Assembly: GCA_048498995.1 (NCBI GenBank)
Contig: JBEHWX010000009.1
Coordinates: forward strand, 32,127 to 96,126
Reading direction: 5' to 3'
Length of the DNA stretch: 64,000 nt
From: JBEHWX01 sp048498995
Lineage (GTDB): Bacteria > Bacteroidota > Ignavibacteria > OLB7
Shown here: piece after piece, positions 41,649 to 50,046 of the stretch
Position numbering within the stretch: the first letter of the stretch is position 1
Layout: the number at the start of each line of letters is the position of its first letter
Position numbers and translations under genes: made by a program
Notes under the pieces: generated by a model
What the model was told of the DNA's origin: nothing
What the model saw: the letters and a program-made list of their open reading frames with translations, nothing else
Databases searched by the model: none

Positions 41649-42371
41649 TTACCGGCGCGAATGCCGTTCCATGGGGCTCGCGCGCTCGATCCCCCAGCGC
41701 GCGGGGTTGTCGACGATGTAACGACGTATCGTATCGAGATCCGACGCGTTGCGGACGATATGCTCATAATACCCTCGATGCCAGAGCCGCCGATCGAATC
41801 GTTGCCATCCGGAGCTCATGACGCCATCGATATAGTGATGCGTCGTGAGCGTCTTGAATCGCAGCACGATATCGCCAAGCGCCAGCGGAGTATCGGGCTC
41901 GGGCGTTGCCGGGCCGGAGGGGCGGCCACGGGGGGCCGCCCGTACAAGATCAGGGGATGACGTACCGTCTTCGGTAGGGGCATCCCCCCGTGGATGCCCT
42001 CCGCCTGGCAGCGGAGAAGCGAATGGAGATCCATCGTCCGTTGCCGGATCGGAGGGGCGGCCACGGGGGGCCGCCCGTACGGATGATGCGGTTTCCACGA
42101 TATCACCGAGGATGACGATGCCGTGAACGTGATCGGGCATGATCACGAATGCGTCGATGTCGATCCCCGGATAATATCGAGGTATCGACTCCCATACGTT
42201 TCCGATCATCCTGCCGGCATCGTTGAGCGTCATCCGTTCCCGGTCGATGTGCCCAAACAGCCGCAGTTGGCTTCGGACGCACAGCGTGATGAAGTAGGCG
42301 CCGGCGCGCAAATAATCATACCCTTTCAGTCGGATGGATCGACGGTGGTGTCTGTCCGGATCGTACGTCAT
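41649..42371 (-). CDS. RAYT-type tyrosine transposase, copy 2, with inserted hairpin repeats
   Basis: A 240-residue HUH transposase, not closely similar to copy 1. The fold motifs are GYDYLRAGAYFITLCVRSQ, the HUH motif MPDHVHGIVIL (His81, His83), the ALGDIVLRFKTLTTHHYIDGV block and the catalytic Tyr218 in TIRRYIVDNPARWG. Between the HUH and Tyr parts (residues 91-162) is an extra segment, low in complexity, in which APRGRPSD/G occurs twice and GGGHPRGDAPT once; these are translations of family C hairpins. The typical members of this transposase group lack such an insertion, so it is probably a target of its own or a related mobile repeat. The frame is kept, so the protein may still be functional. 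Confidence 0.85.
   Translation of the reverse strand: MTYDPDRHHRRSIRLKGYDYLRAGAYFITLCVRSQLRLFGHIDRERMTLNDAGRMIGNVWESIPRYYPGIDIDAFVIMPDHVHGIVILGDIVETASSVRAAPRGRPSDPATDDGSPFASPLPGGGHPRGDAPTEDGTSSPDLVRAAPRGRPSGPATPEPDTPLALGDIVLRFKTLTTHHYIDGVMSSGWQRFDRRLWHRGYYEHIVRNASDLDTIRRYIVDNPARWGIERASPMERHSRR
41906..41945 (-). repeat. Palindromic repeat, family C copy 2 (inside RAYT 2)
   Basis: On the minus strand: GTAC, stem GGGCGGCC, loop CCCCGT, stem GGCCGCCC (hairpin 41920-41941), then CTCCGGCCCGGCAAC. Inserted in frame and nearly identical to copy 4. Confidence 0.85.
41973..42003 (+). repeat. Palindromic repeat, family C copy 3 (inside RAYT 2)
   Basis: Plus-strand orientation: GGTAG, stem GGGCATCC, loop CCCCGT, stem GGATGCCC. 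Relative to the other copies, the two central base pairs of the stem are changed on both sides (GG/CC to AT/AT), keeping the pairing. The loop is the same. Confidence 0.8.
42041..42080 (-). repeat. Palindromic repeat, family C copy 4 (inside RAYT 2)
   Basis: Hairpin 42055-42076 with the same stem and loop as copy 2; about 38 of 40 bases are identical to it, so the two represent recent copies of one element. Confidence 0.85.
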
Positions 42372-42635
42372 CCTTTCACCTCCGATGGCATGTGGGCTTC
42401 ATCGTCATCCGCTCTGTCGGAACGGCGACAACGAAGCTCGTGGCTACGGGGTATGATGATTCGTCCAAATCCTGATGTGAGCCGAGGTCGATATGCTCGC
42501 GGGAAGATATATGCTTATATGCGCTTGTCATATCCGCATGCCGGCCATGTTGGGCTTGCATCCGGCGATGAGATTTCGGAGCGACGTGCGAGCCCGTGCC
42601 CGAAGCGATCGTTCAGTCCTCTCGTCATTGCTTCT

Positions 42636-43091
42636 TCAGCCAGAGCATGGTATCGAGACGAGAGGGATGTCTTCGCCGAAATACGCGGCGACGCTCCGGG
42701 CCACCGCGTCGAGCTGACCCGCTTCCAGATGGATCGTGTCCACGGCGCTCCAGGTATCGTCGGTCGCGTCGCCACTGATCCGCACGCGAAGAGCGATGTG
42801 TCCACGGCCGTCATTCGTGCAGGACATCTCGAGATCTCCCATCATCGACCCTCGGCATTTCACGCCATTCCATCCGCGCCAGTTCATGGCGATCTCCCGG
42901 AAGAACGTTGTCCATTCTCCAGGCCAGCACTCGTTGATACGCTGTGAGGCGGAAACCGGCCCTCCGGAGAGCGTGACCACGAACGTTACTTCCCCATACG
43001 GTTCGAGATCGCGCCGAATCGCCTCGTGGAACGTTACTTCCGTGCTTCCGATCGAGGATCGTATGGTGAGCCGTTCGTCCACGTGTGGCAT
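42636..43091 (-). CDS. DUF6228-family protein
   Basis: A 151-residue soluble protein with the DUF6228 pattern: PHVDERLTIRSSIGSTEVTF, TFVVTLSGGPVSASQRI, TFFREIAMNWRGWNGVKCRG, MMGDLEMSCTNDGRGHIALRVRI and WSAVDTIHLEAGQLDAVARSVA. The function is unknown; such proteins often occur in immunity-like clusters near polymorphic toxins. The start at 43091 (MPHVDERL) is the consensus N-terminus, while the frame extends to 43259 in an implausible Cys/Arg-rich stretch that runs into the next gene. Confidence 0.83.
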   Translation of the reverse strand: MPHVDERLTIRSSIGSTEVTFHEAIRRDLEPYGEVTFVVTLSGGPVSASQRINECWPGEWTTFFREIAMNWRGWNGVKCRGSMMGDLEMSCTNDGRGHIALRVRISGDATDDTWSAVDTIHLEAGQLDAVARSVAAYFGEDIPLVSIPCSG

Positions 43092-43144
43092 TCCTGATGA
43101 TCGAATCCGTTGATGGGAGCGTTGCCTTCCTTTCCGCGATTGTT

Positions 43145-43816
43145 TTACATCGGGTCGACATGATCCGGCAGAAACTCCACGGTCAATCCCGCATCCGCGA
43201 GAGTCCGGAGCTCCGTCGGCATGGGGCGCTCCACTGAATTCGTGCGGAGAATGAAGCACGCCCCATTCTCCAGCATCGTGACAAGTGTGGGATAGGAGTA
43301 CGATCCCAGGCCGTCAATGCGTCGGAGGAGCCGTAGCAGCCCCGGCGTGGCGCGGCCATGCTGAAGTCGGACGGTGAATGTTCCGATGCGCGGTGGCGTG
43401 CGCCAGCTTTCTCCGGCGCGCCATCCATGCTGATGCTCCCACCATGTGGTGTCGACCGTGAGCTGCATCGGGCCGACAGCGGGACGTTGATCAAACGGCC
43501 GATTGCCAACCGCGAGAACGTGCGCGACGAATTCGTCGGGCAGGCGCACCGCGTGGCGCTCGACGTAGTGCGCGAGTCCCTCCGGCCAGACATAGACGCC
43601 GTCGGAAAACTCGGCCGAGCCGCACCAGCGCGTCTCGCAATGGAAGCGACACCAGCTCGCTCCCATCGCGCTGGACAGCGGCGTTCCACTCCGGAGATGC
43701 GCGAGTACCCGCTCACGGAGCGTCGGCGCCCAGGCATCATCTATGAACCAGGCGGGATCGGGCCACCAGGGCGCATCCGCGGAGTGCCAGTATCCGATGA
43801 GTACGAGTGCGTTCAT
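43145..43816 (-). CDS. Hypothetical protein, 223 aa
   Basis: An unrecognised soluble protein. The N-terminal part, VLIGYWHSADAPWWPDPAWFIDDAW and LRERVLAHLRSGTPLSSAMGASWCRFHCE, with a cluster of Trp, Cys and His, is reminiscent of small proteins found in immunity or accessory gene sets. The C-terminal half has TFTVRLQHGRATPGLLRLLRRID. No catalytic motif can be assigned. It starts MNALVLIGYW and overlaps nothing; 53 bases separate its stop from the DUF6228 gene start, so they might be transcribed together. Confidence 0.7.
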   Translation of the reverse strand: MNALVLIGYWHSADAPWWPDPAWFIDDAWAPTLRERVLAHLRSGTPLSSAMGASWCRFHCETRWCGSAEFSDGVYVWPEGLAHYVERHAVRLPDEFVAHVLAVGNRPFDQRPAVGPMQLTVDTTWWEHQHGWRAGESWRTPPRIGTFTVRLQHGRATPGLLRLLRRIDGLGSYSYPTLVTMLENGACFILRTNSVERPMPTELRTLADAGLTVEFLPDHVDPM

Positions 43817-43839
43817 TCATCTCTCCGGCGGCGGTATCG

Positions 43840-43892
43840 CCGCGCAAGTAAGCCAACTTCCGCCGCTCGGCAAAGCCGGTGCGGGAAGTGAT
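43840..43892. repeat. 53-bp dispersed repeat, family B, copy 2
   Basis: Differs from the copy at 41591 at a single base (43870). It ends one base before the stop codon of the minus-strand gene at 43894, the same relative place as copy 1. Confidence 0.85.
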
Positions 43893-43893
43893 A

Positions 43894-44787
43894 TCAGCCT
43901 CCCTTCGGATCATACGGATTCAACTCCCGATGCACGGCTTCCCATTCCCCCGTGGCAACGAGCCGACGTGCTTCGGCATCGGTGAGCGTGACGGACCACG
44001 CCAGGAAGCCGGTGAGATCGGTGCTCCGGACAACGCGGCGGTCGTAGCCGAGCGCGCCGACATCCCGGCTCTGCTCCACGATGGCTTCCCCCTCGTGGTC
44101 ACGATGGCGATAGAGAATCTTCGTGGTCTTCCACGGCGAGAGGGAAAACATATATCGCAATCCGATATCGCCGCCGACCAGCAACGGCGCCGCGCTGATT
44201 GCGCCGAGCAGGATCGCGAGGATGACGACAAGCCGCCGCACGCCGGATAGGGCAAGCACGATCAGCCAGGATACGCCGAGCGTTCCGATGATCGCGCCGA
44301 GATGCATGGCCACGTCGAGGCGCGCGTCGGTCAGCTCCAGCGGCGTGGTCTCGAGGATGATCGTTCCGATCGCCAGGAACGCCGTCGGCGCCAGTACCGT
44401 CCACCGTGCCAGGCGCAGCTGGCGCCGGATGTTGGAAGCCCTTCCGTGATCCGCGCGAGAACGGGAGGCGATGCCCTGCGCATCGTTCTCACGCGGCGCT
44501 TCATCCGCCGTGAGCTCATCGCGCTTCCATGCGCGGAGGATTTCGTGACGCTCGTCGAGCTCCACCCAGAGGGGCGTGTTCGGCATGCGAAGCTCGCGCG
44601 GAACCATCTCCAGAGGCAGATCGCGCGGCACGCCGCCGTCGACATGCGAGTTGCCCGGGAAGAGCGTAACGCGCAGCTCCCCCGGTGCCAGCGATGCGAA
44701 TACCACCGCCGGCACGACATGGCGTGGCGCGGGATCGCGTGGGGAAATGGTCGTCATGATGATGGCCGGTCGAGTGCGTTCATTCAT
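43894..44787 (-). CDS. Membrane protein of unknown function
   Basis: A 297-residue protein with a soluble N-terminal strand-rich region (residues 20-90), followed by three hydrophobic segments around residues 130-145, 160-180 and 185-205 (RLVVILAILLGAISAAPLLVGG), and a soluble C-terminal part with GFLAWSVTLTDAEARRLVA. I do not recognise the family. Its ATG at 44787 overlaps the stop codon of the upstream gene by 4 bp (ATGA), which fixes the start and indicates translational coupling. It stands with its neighbour as a two-gene unit. Confidence 0.72.
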   Translation of the reverse strand: MNERTRPAIIMTTISPRDPAPRHVVPAVVFASLAPGELRVTLFPGNSHVDGGVPRDLPLEMVPRELRMPNTPLWVELDERHEILRAWKRDELTADEAPRENDAQGIASRSRADHGRASNIRRQLRLARWTVLAPTAFLAIGTIILETTPLELTDARLDVAMHLGAIIGTLGVSWLIVLALSGVRRLVVILAILLGAISAAPLLVGGDIGLRYMFSLSPWKTTKILYRHRDHEGEAIVEQSRDVGALGYDRRVVRSTDLTGFLAWSVTLTDAEARRLVATGEWEAVHRELNPYDPKGG

Positions 44788-45284
44788 CTGTCCGGCGCCG
44801 GGGCGAGGTCGGCGTAGGTGAACCAGGGATACTCCCGCGCCTGCATGGCGAACCGCGCCAGATATTTCGCGCCGAACTTCCTGACCATGTGCGGCTCCAG
44901 CTCCGGCGCCTGTCGCGTGCTGATCAGATAGCAGAGCTGCATGAAGAGCGCGCTCCCCTCCTCGGCCGCCTCGCCGATCTCGTCGAACCCGTCCTGCTGG
45001 TAGACCGCCATGATCGCGTTGGCCGCGACGTCGGTGTGCTCCGCGGCGAAGCTCTCCCACTCCGCCATGGTGTCGCCGATGATGCCGATGCTCTCTCCGG
45101 TCCAGCGGCCGATCGTCCGTCGCTCCCCGGGCCGGCGATCTCCCGGTGCTCCCAGGATCATCAGGTGCAGCGCGCGCGAGGCGAGCGTGCGGCCGAGCGC
45201 GCCGATCCTTCCGCCGCCGCCGAGCGCGTCCACGGAAAACCGCTCCCGTCGCGTGAAGTTCACGTAGATGTAGTCGATCCCCAT
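44784..45284 (-). CDS. Hypothetical protein, 166 aa
   Basis: An unrecognised soluble protein, MGIDYIYVNFTRRERFSV at the start, then ALGRTLASRALHLMIL, IGDTMAEWESFAAEHTDVAANAIM and a helical C-terminus EYPWFTYADLAPAPDR. GGAG lies 6-7 bases before the ATG at 45284; more upstream ATGs at 45296 and 45308 are possible. It is coupled to the membrane protein gene by a 4-bp overlap, so the two products probably act together. Confidence 0.7.
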   Translation of the reverse strand: MGIDYIYVNFTRRERFSVDALGGGGRIGALGRTLASRALHLMILGAPGDRRPGERRTIGRWTGESIGIIGDTMAEWESFAAEHTDVAANAIMAVYQQDGFDEIGEAAEEGSALFMQLCYLISTRQAPELEPHMVRKFGAKYLARFAMQAREYPWFTYADLAPAPDR

Positions 45285-45515
45285 ACGCGGCTCCATTACT
45301 TCCGTCATCGTGCATGCGGCGCCGAACCGATGCTCCCGGCCTCGGACATCGTTCGCCACGACGGCCCATTCGGTTTCGCGATGATCGCTTCATGCGATAT
45401 GTTTGCCGCCACTATCAACATCCCGGGATGGACACGCCGCGCCGCCGCATGCTTCGCGAGGCTCGCGGCCACGCGCTCCATTCCCGATCGCCCTCATACG
45501 CAACGCGCCGCACAG

Positions 45516-46664
45516 ATGCCGACCGGATCACGCGCCACGACTGGCTCATCCTCTCCCGCCGATGGCGTCGCCACCCTCGATCGCCGCGCGCTCAACCGCG
45601 CGCTGCTGGCCAGACATATGCTCCTGGAGCGTCACGCCCTCCCGGCCTACGATACCATCGAGCATCTGGTGGGACTTCAGGCGCAGAACCCGAACGATCC
45701 CTACGTCGGACTCTGGACGCGGCTGGAGGGATTTCGTCACGACGAGCTGGCCGGGCTGATGAGCGAACGCCGCGCGCTCAGGATCGCGCTGATGCGCTCG
45801 ACGCTCCACACGGTCACCGACCGGGACGCGCTACGGCTCCGACCGCTGATGGCAAGCGTACTCGACCGGAGCATGCGCGGCGCCTTCGGCAAACATCTCG
45901 CGGGGCTCGATCCCCAGGAGATCGCTTCAGCCGGGCGCGCGCTGGTCGAGGAGCGGGCGATGACGTTCTCCGAGCTCGGGGAGCTGCTCGGCGAGCGGTG
46001 GCCCGACCGGAACACCGACGCGCTGGCGCAGGCGGTGCGCGCCTGGGTTCCGCTGGCGCAGGTGACGCCGCGCGGCATCTGGGGACGGAGCGGACAGGTG
46101 ATGCATACGTCGCTCGAAGCCTGGGTGGGACGCGAGCTCGAGCCGGAGCCCTCGATCGACGACATGGTGCTCCGCTACCTCGCGGCCTACGGCCCCGCCT
46201 CGGTCAAGGATGTGCAGACATGGTCCGGACTGACGCGGCTGCGCGAGGTCCTCGAACGGCTGCGCTCCTGCCTCGTGATCTTCCGCGACGAGAAAGGGGT
46301 CGAGCTCTTCGATCTTCCCGATGCTCCCCGTCCCGACGCGGAGACTCCCGCGCCGCCACGGTTCCTGCCGGTGTACGACAATCTCTTCCTCTCCCACGCC
46401 GACCGGAGCCGGATCATGGACGATTCCCAACGGGAACATGTCTGGATGGAGAACGGCTACACCTGGACGTTCCTGCTGGACGGCTTCATCGCCGGCACCT
46501 GGAAGATCGAGCGTGAGCGGAAGTCCGCGATACTGCGGATCCGTTCGATCGGCAAGCTCGCCAGGCGGGATCGCGCCGCGCTTGCCGCGGAGGGAGAAGC
46601 GCTGCTCGGCTTCGTGGCCGGCGAGGCGACCACGCACGATATCCGCTTCCACGAGCCGGAGTAA
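45516..46664 (+). CDS. Winged-helix DNA-binding-domain protein (AlkZ-like fold)
   Basis: A 382-residue protein matching the HTH_42/winged-helix DNA-binding-domain family: LDRRALNRALLARHMLLER, YDTIEHLVGLQAQNPNDPYVGLWTRL, the RIALMRSTLHTVT block and FLPVYDNLFLSHADRSRIM in the last third. Members related to AlkZ use this fold as interstrand-crosslink DNA glycosylases for toxin self-resistance, with a conserved Q-x-Q/Q-A-Q active motif; LQAQNP near residue 50 corresponds to that motif. Activity is an inference. The start at 45516 (MPTGSRATTGSS) is the first ATG before the conserved block with acceptable spacing. The gene is divergent from the minus-strand pair. Confidence 0.83.
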   Translation: MPTGSRATTGSSSPADGVATLDRRALNRALLARHMLLERHALPAYDTIEHLVGLQAQNPNDPYVGLWTRLEGFRHDELAGLMSERRALRIALMRSTLHTVTDRDALRLRPLMASVLDRSMRGAFGKHLAGLDPQEIASAGRALVEERAMTFSELGELLGERWPDRNTDALAQAVRAWVPLAQVTPRGIWGRSGQVMHTSLEAWVGRELEPEPSIDDMVLRYLAAYGPASVKDVQTWSGLTRLREVLERLRSCLVIFRDEKGVELFDLPDAPRPDAETPAPPRFLPVYDNLFLSHADRSRIMDDSQREHVWMENGYTWTFLLDGFIAGTWKIERERKSAILRIRSIGKLARRDRAALAAEGEALLGFVAGEATTHDIRFHEPE

Positions 46665-46758
46665 TCATCCGACGGGCAGCCGCGGTGAGATGCCGCCGTC
46701 ACCTACTCCCGACGACGCGATCATCACGGCGTGGCCACGCGGATCTGTTCCGCTGAGA

Positions 46759-47445
46759 TCACGGCTCTCCGGCAACGACGCCGACGAGCGCGGCAATGCT
46801 GTCGTCGTCGCCGTTGGCCAGCAGCTTGATCGCCTTGCCGAGCGTGTTGACCTTCGCCTCCTCGCCGCGGAAGGTGGTCTCGAAGGAGAACGGGAGCGAT
46901 CCGGATTCCACGACGATCCAGCGGCCGCCGTTGGCGACGCGGATCGCCTCCCCGGCAACCGCGCCGAGCTTGATCACCGCCGACCAGTAGCCGACCTCAT
47001 CTTCCTCCCTGCTTCCCGCCGCCGCGGCCAGCTCACGCTCGATCCGTTCGAGTCCATCGGACGTCAGCTCCACGCTATGCTCGGCCGCGGTGCGTCGCGC
47101 CAGGGCGGCGAAGGCCTCGCCGGCGATCTCCTCGAGCGGGCGTGCCCCTCCTTCATACGATACCGGCTCGCGGTCCAGGCCGAGCACGTGCGCACCGCCG
47201 GCGGCGCGCACCGCCTCGCGAAGAAACTCCGGGGGCTGATGGATCGAGCAGTAGACGACCGACGGCTCCGGCTCTCCCGGCTTGGCCGCGCGCTTCGGGT
47301 TCAGCATCCGGATCAGCGCGAAGATCGTCGACAGCTCGCGGTCCCGCTCGATCTCCCCGGCTTCCCGGTGGTCTACCTGCGTATACTCCTCGCGCCCATC
47401 CGCTTTCATCGCGACGATGTCGATGCTGCTCAGCGAACAATACAT
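46759..47445 (-). CDS. Hypothetical protein, 228 aa
   Basis: A soluble protein I do not recognise. It starts MYCSLSSIDIVAMKADGREEY and contains the helical run EIERDRELSTIFALIRMLNPKR, VVYCSIHQPPEFLREAVRAAG and a C-terminal IKLGAVAGEAIRVANGGRWIVVE block with GSLPFSFETTF. Third-codon GC is typical of the genome. There is no signal peptide. Its stop is 95 bases from the convergent winged-helix gene. No function is proposed. Confidence 0.65.
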   Translation of the reverse strand: MYCSLSSIDIVAMKADGREEYTQVDHREAGEIERDRELSTIFALIRMLNPKRAAKPGEPEPSVVYCSIHQPPEFLREAVRAAGGAHVLGLDREPVSYEGGARPLEEIAGEAFAALARRTAAEHSVELTSDGLERIERELAAAAGSREEDEVGYWSAVIKLGAVAGEAIRVANGGRWIVVESGSLPFSFETTFRGEEAKVNTLGKAIKLLANGDDDSIAALVGVVAGEP

Positions 47446-47506
47446 GCTTCTGGTGCTCCCTTCCCGTGTCGTTCAGTTGTTGCGTTGACGGCGTGGCCGC
47501 CACGTT

Positions 47507-48049
47507 CTAGTCGATCTCGAGTCCCATCGCGTGATGATCGTGCCAGATGCCGTCGATCAGCATGCCGCGGCTCATCGTTCCCTCGATCGCGAAGCCCTTC
47601 CTCAGATAGAGCGCGACGGCCCGCGCGTTATCGGCCCTGACGTGGAGATCGATCTTTCCGATGATGCCGGTGCCACGCGCCCAGCCGATGAGCGTATCGA
47701 GCATCAGTGCCCCGATGCCCCACCCCCAGTACGCCTCGCGCACCGACATGCCGAGCTCGCCGCGATGGCGCACCCGTCGCCGGCTCCCCGCGGAGAAGGT
47801 CAGCGCCGCCACGATCGCGCCGTCGACCAGGCCGATCAGGTAAAGCTGGTTGTCCGACTCCTGGTAGCCGCGGAGGATCGTTTCCTCCTGCACCTCGGTG
47901 ACGAGGAACTCGTCGGGATCGAAGGTGAGGAAGGTCGATTCCCCGGCGACGGCGCGCAGGTACTCGATGAGCGGACCGGCATCGCCGGGGGCCGCCGGAC
48001 GGATCACCAGCGTGGTGCCGTCGTGCAATGCGTGGCTCCGTGATTCCAT
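47507..48049 (-). CDS. GNAT-family N-acetyltransferase
   Basis: A 180-residue GNAT: LVIRPAAPGDAGPLIEYLRAV, a FDPDEFLVTEVQEETIL helix, LIGLVDGAIVAALTFSAG, GELGMSVREAYWGWGIGALMLDTLIGWARG with the acetyl-CoA loop, and IDLHVRADNARAVALYLRKGFAIEG. This group includes ribosomal-protein and polyamine acetylases, but the substrate is unknown. The start at 48049 (MESRSHALHDG) replaces the longer frame to 48097. The neighbours are a VOC protein and an unknown gene. Confidence 0.88.
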   Translation of the reverse strand: MESRSHALHDGTTLVIRPAAPGDAGPLIEYLRAVAGESTFLTFDPDEFLVTEVQEETILRGYQESDNQLYLIGLVDGAIVAALTFSAGSRRRVRHRGELGMSVREAYWGWGIGALMLDTLIGWARGTGIIGKIDLHVRADNARAVALYLRKGFAIEGTMSRGMLIDGIWHDHHAMGLEID

Positions 48050-48214
48050 GATTCCATGATGTTCCGTGACCGGTGTCGATCGATGGCATCGCTCCACCTC
48101 CTCGATCGACCCTCATGGGAGGGGACGCCGGAAGCCGAGCGATGTCACGGAGCGTACACGGCCATGGCCGCGAGGCGTTTCGCGGTCACGGCGGTCATCG
48201 ACGCTCGGATGCGA

Positions 48215-48583
48215 TCACGCTTCCTGGGAGGACTTTGCGTACTTCGGCTGGTAGAGCTGCACCTGGAAGCCGCCCGGCACGATGAAGTGGGTCACGAAGC
48301 CGTAGCCGTGATCCTGGACCGGTCCGGTGAACTCCACGCCGCGCCCGGTGAGCTCGGCCACGGTGCTCTCGATGTCGTCGCAGTAGAAGGAGATGTCGTG
48401 CGTGCCGGAGGGAGCGCCATGCTCCGGATCGGCCGGATGGCAGCCGAGGTCGGCTTCCGGCACATCGAAGATCAGCCAGCCTTCGCCGACATCGGTCGAG
48501 GAGAAGCCGAGCTTGTCGCGGAAGAAGGCGCGGAGCGCCGCCGCCTCCGACGAATAGAACATTGCGTGCATGCCACGGATCAT
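48215..48583 (-). CDS. VOC-superfamily (glyoxalase/bleomycin-resistance-like) protein
   Basis: A 122-residue VOC protein: MHAMFYSSEAAALRAFFRDKLGFSS, IFDVPEADLGCHPA, GTHDISFYCDDIESTVAELTGRG and FVTHFIVPGGFQVQLYQPKY. The His, His and Glu-like positions typical of metal-binding VOC proteins are only partly kept, so the reaction is uncertain. The start at 48583 is the usual N-terminus. No partner gene is evident. Confidence 0.88.
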   Translation of the reverse strand: MIRGMHAMFYSSEAAALRAFFRDKLGFSSTDVGEGWLIFDVPEADLGCHPADPEHGAPSGTHDISFYCDDIESTVAELTGRGVEFTGPVQDHGYGFVTHFIVPGGFQVQLYQPKYAKSSQEA

Positions 48584-48843
48584 GGGAGGAGAGGAGATTC
48601 GTGAATGAGGGATGTCGGGAAGATCGCCCGCCGCGCGACGCATCGGGGTGCGCGTGGCCGGGGATCGCGGCGGAAGTTACGCGGTTCTCCCGATTGCCGA
48701 TCATCGGGCGCTCCTCCCCCCGCTCGCTTGTCGGCGCGCGCCACGAGAGCACCTGGCCGGCTCATGAACGGCGAGCGGGACGGCCCAGGAGTCGGCCGCC
48801 CCGCCATGCGCGCGTGTCGGGAACCGCCGCGTCGCGGCGCCGG

Positions 48844-50046
48844 TCAGAGCGCGGCGTCCGGCTCGGCGACGGCTCTCTGGCGCCGCTCGAAGCGGATCGG
48901 GAGCGTGGCCGGCCCATGCACGTGGAGCGCCTTGCGTGGCTGCCACGGCCCATCGGTCGCCAGCTCGAAGCTCTCGGTCCTGGCGAGCAGCTCAGTCAGG
49001 GCGATCCGCGCCTCCATGCGGGAGAGCGGGGCGCCGAGGCAGAAGTGGATGCCGTGGCCGAAGGCGATATGCGGGTTCGGATCGCGCGTGATGTCGAAGC
49101 GGGACGGATCGGCGAACACCTTCGGATCGCGATTGGCCGAGCCGATCACCGGAAGCACAACCGTGCCGGCGGGGATCGTCTGGCCGCCGAGCTCCACCTC
49201 GCGCGTGGTGGCGCGGAACATCCACTGTAGCGGGGAGCGATAGCGGAGCACCTCCTCGATCGCCGAGGGAAGCAGCTCCGGCGTGGCGCGGAGCCGGGCC
49301 AGCTCGCCCGGATTCTCCAGCAGGGAGACCACCGCGTTGTTGATCAGGTTCGTCGTCGTCTCGTGGCCGGCGATGAGCAGAAGCTGGCAGAAGGCGATGA
49401 TCTCCTCATCGGTCAGCCGCTCGCCGTCGACCTCCGCCTCGGCGAGTCTGGAGAGGAGATCCTCCCGCGGCTCGCCGCGCCGGCTCTCGATCATCTCCGG
49501 CAGATAGGCATGCATCTCGGCGTTGACGGCATAGTATTCCTCGGCGGCGGCCTTGGAGGCCTCGCCGCCGGCGATGGTGTAGCTGAGCTTCAGGATCGAA
49601 TCGCTCCAGGCGCAGAACCGCTCCCAGTCGTCGGCCGGAATGCCGAGCATGCCGGAGATCACCTTCATCGGCAGGGGAACCGAGAAGGAGGCCGCCAGAT
49701 CGGTCTGGTCGTTCTCCAGCGCCGCATCCAGAAGCTCGCGCGTGAGCTCGCGGATGCGCGGCTCCAGTCCGGCGATCATCCTCGGCGTGAAGGCGCGCGA
49801 GATCAGCCCGCGGAGCTTTGTCTGGCGCGGCGGATCGAAGAAGATCATCCACTGCGGGTTTCCCTGCCCGGCGTAGGTCATGCTCGAGCTGAACGCCTCG
49901 TGATCGGTCAGCGCGCGCTTGACGCCGTCGTAGTCGAACACCATCCAGAAGTTGTAGCCGGGAACCTGGAGCACCGGAGAGGAGCTCCGCGCGTGGTCGT
50001 ACATCTGGAACGGATTACGCCTGTTGTCTTCCGAGAAAAGGTCCAT
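48844..50046 (-). CDS. Cytochrome P450
   Basis: A 400-residue soluble bacterial class I P450. The I-helix AGHETTTN is at about residue 240, EEVLRYR (ExxR) near 285, and the haem loop FGHGIHFCLGAP has the axial Cys336. It needs ferredoxin partners that are not encoded here. It may be a tailoring enzyme of the RiPP locus that ends about 880 bp upstream, but it is separated from it by an opposite-strand gene, so this is an open possibility only. The start at 50046 (MDLFSEDNRRN) excludes direct-repeat sequence just upstream, which the longer frame to 50157 would translate as RSRSRLTRHRVLTRHRVLTR. Confidence 0.92.
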   Translation of the reverse strand: MDLFSEDNRRNPFQMYDHARSSSPVLQVPGYNFWMVFDYDGVKRALTDHEAFSSSMTYAGQGNPQWMIFFDPPRQTKLRGLISRAFTPRMIAGLEPRIRELTRELLDAALENDQTDLAASFSVPLPMKVISGMLGIPADDWERFCAWSDSILKLSYTIAGGEASKAAAEEYYAVNAEMHAYLPEMIESRRGEPREDLLSRLAEAEVDGERLTDEEIIAFCQLLLIAGHETTTNLINNAVVSLLENPGELARLRATPELLPSAIEEVLRYRSPLQWMFRATTREVELGGQTIPAGTVVLPVIGSANRDPKVFADPSRFDITRDPNPHIAFGHGIHFCLGAPLSRMEARIALTELLARTESFELATDGPWQPRKALHVHGPATLPIRFERRQRAVAEPDAAL

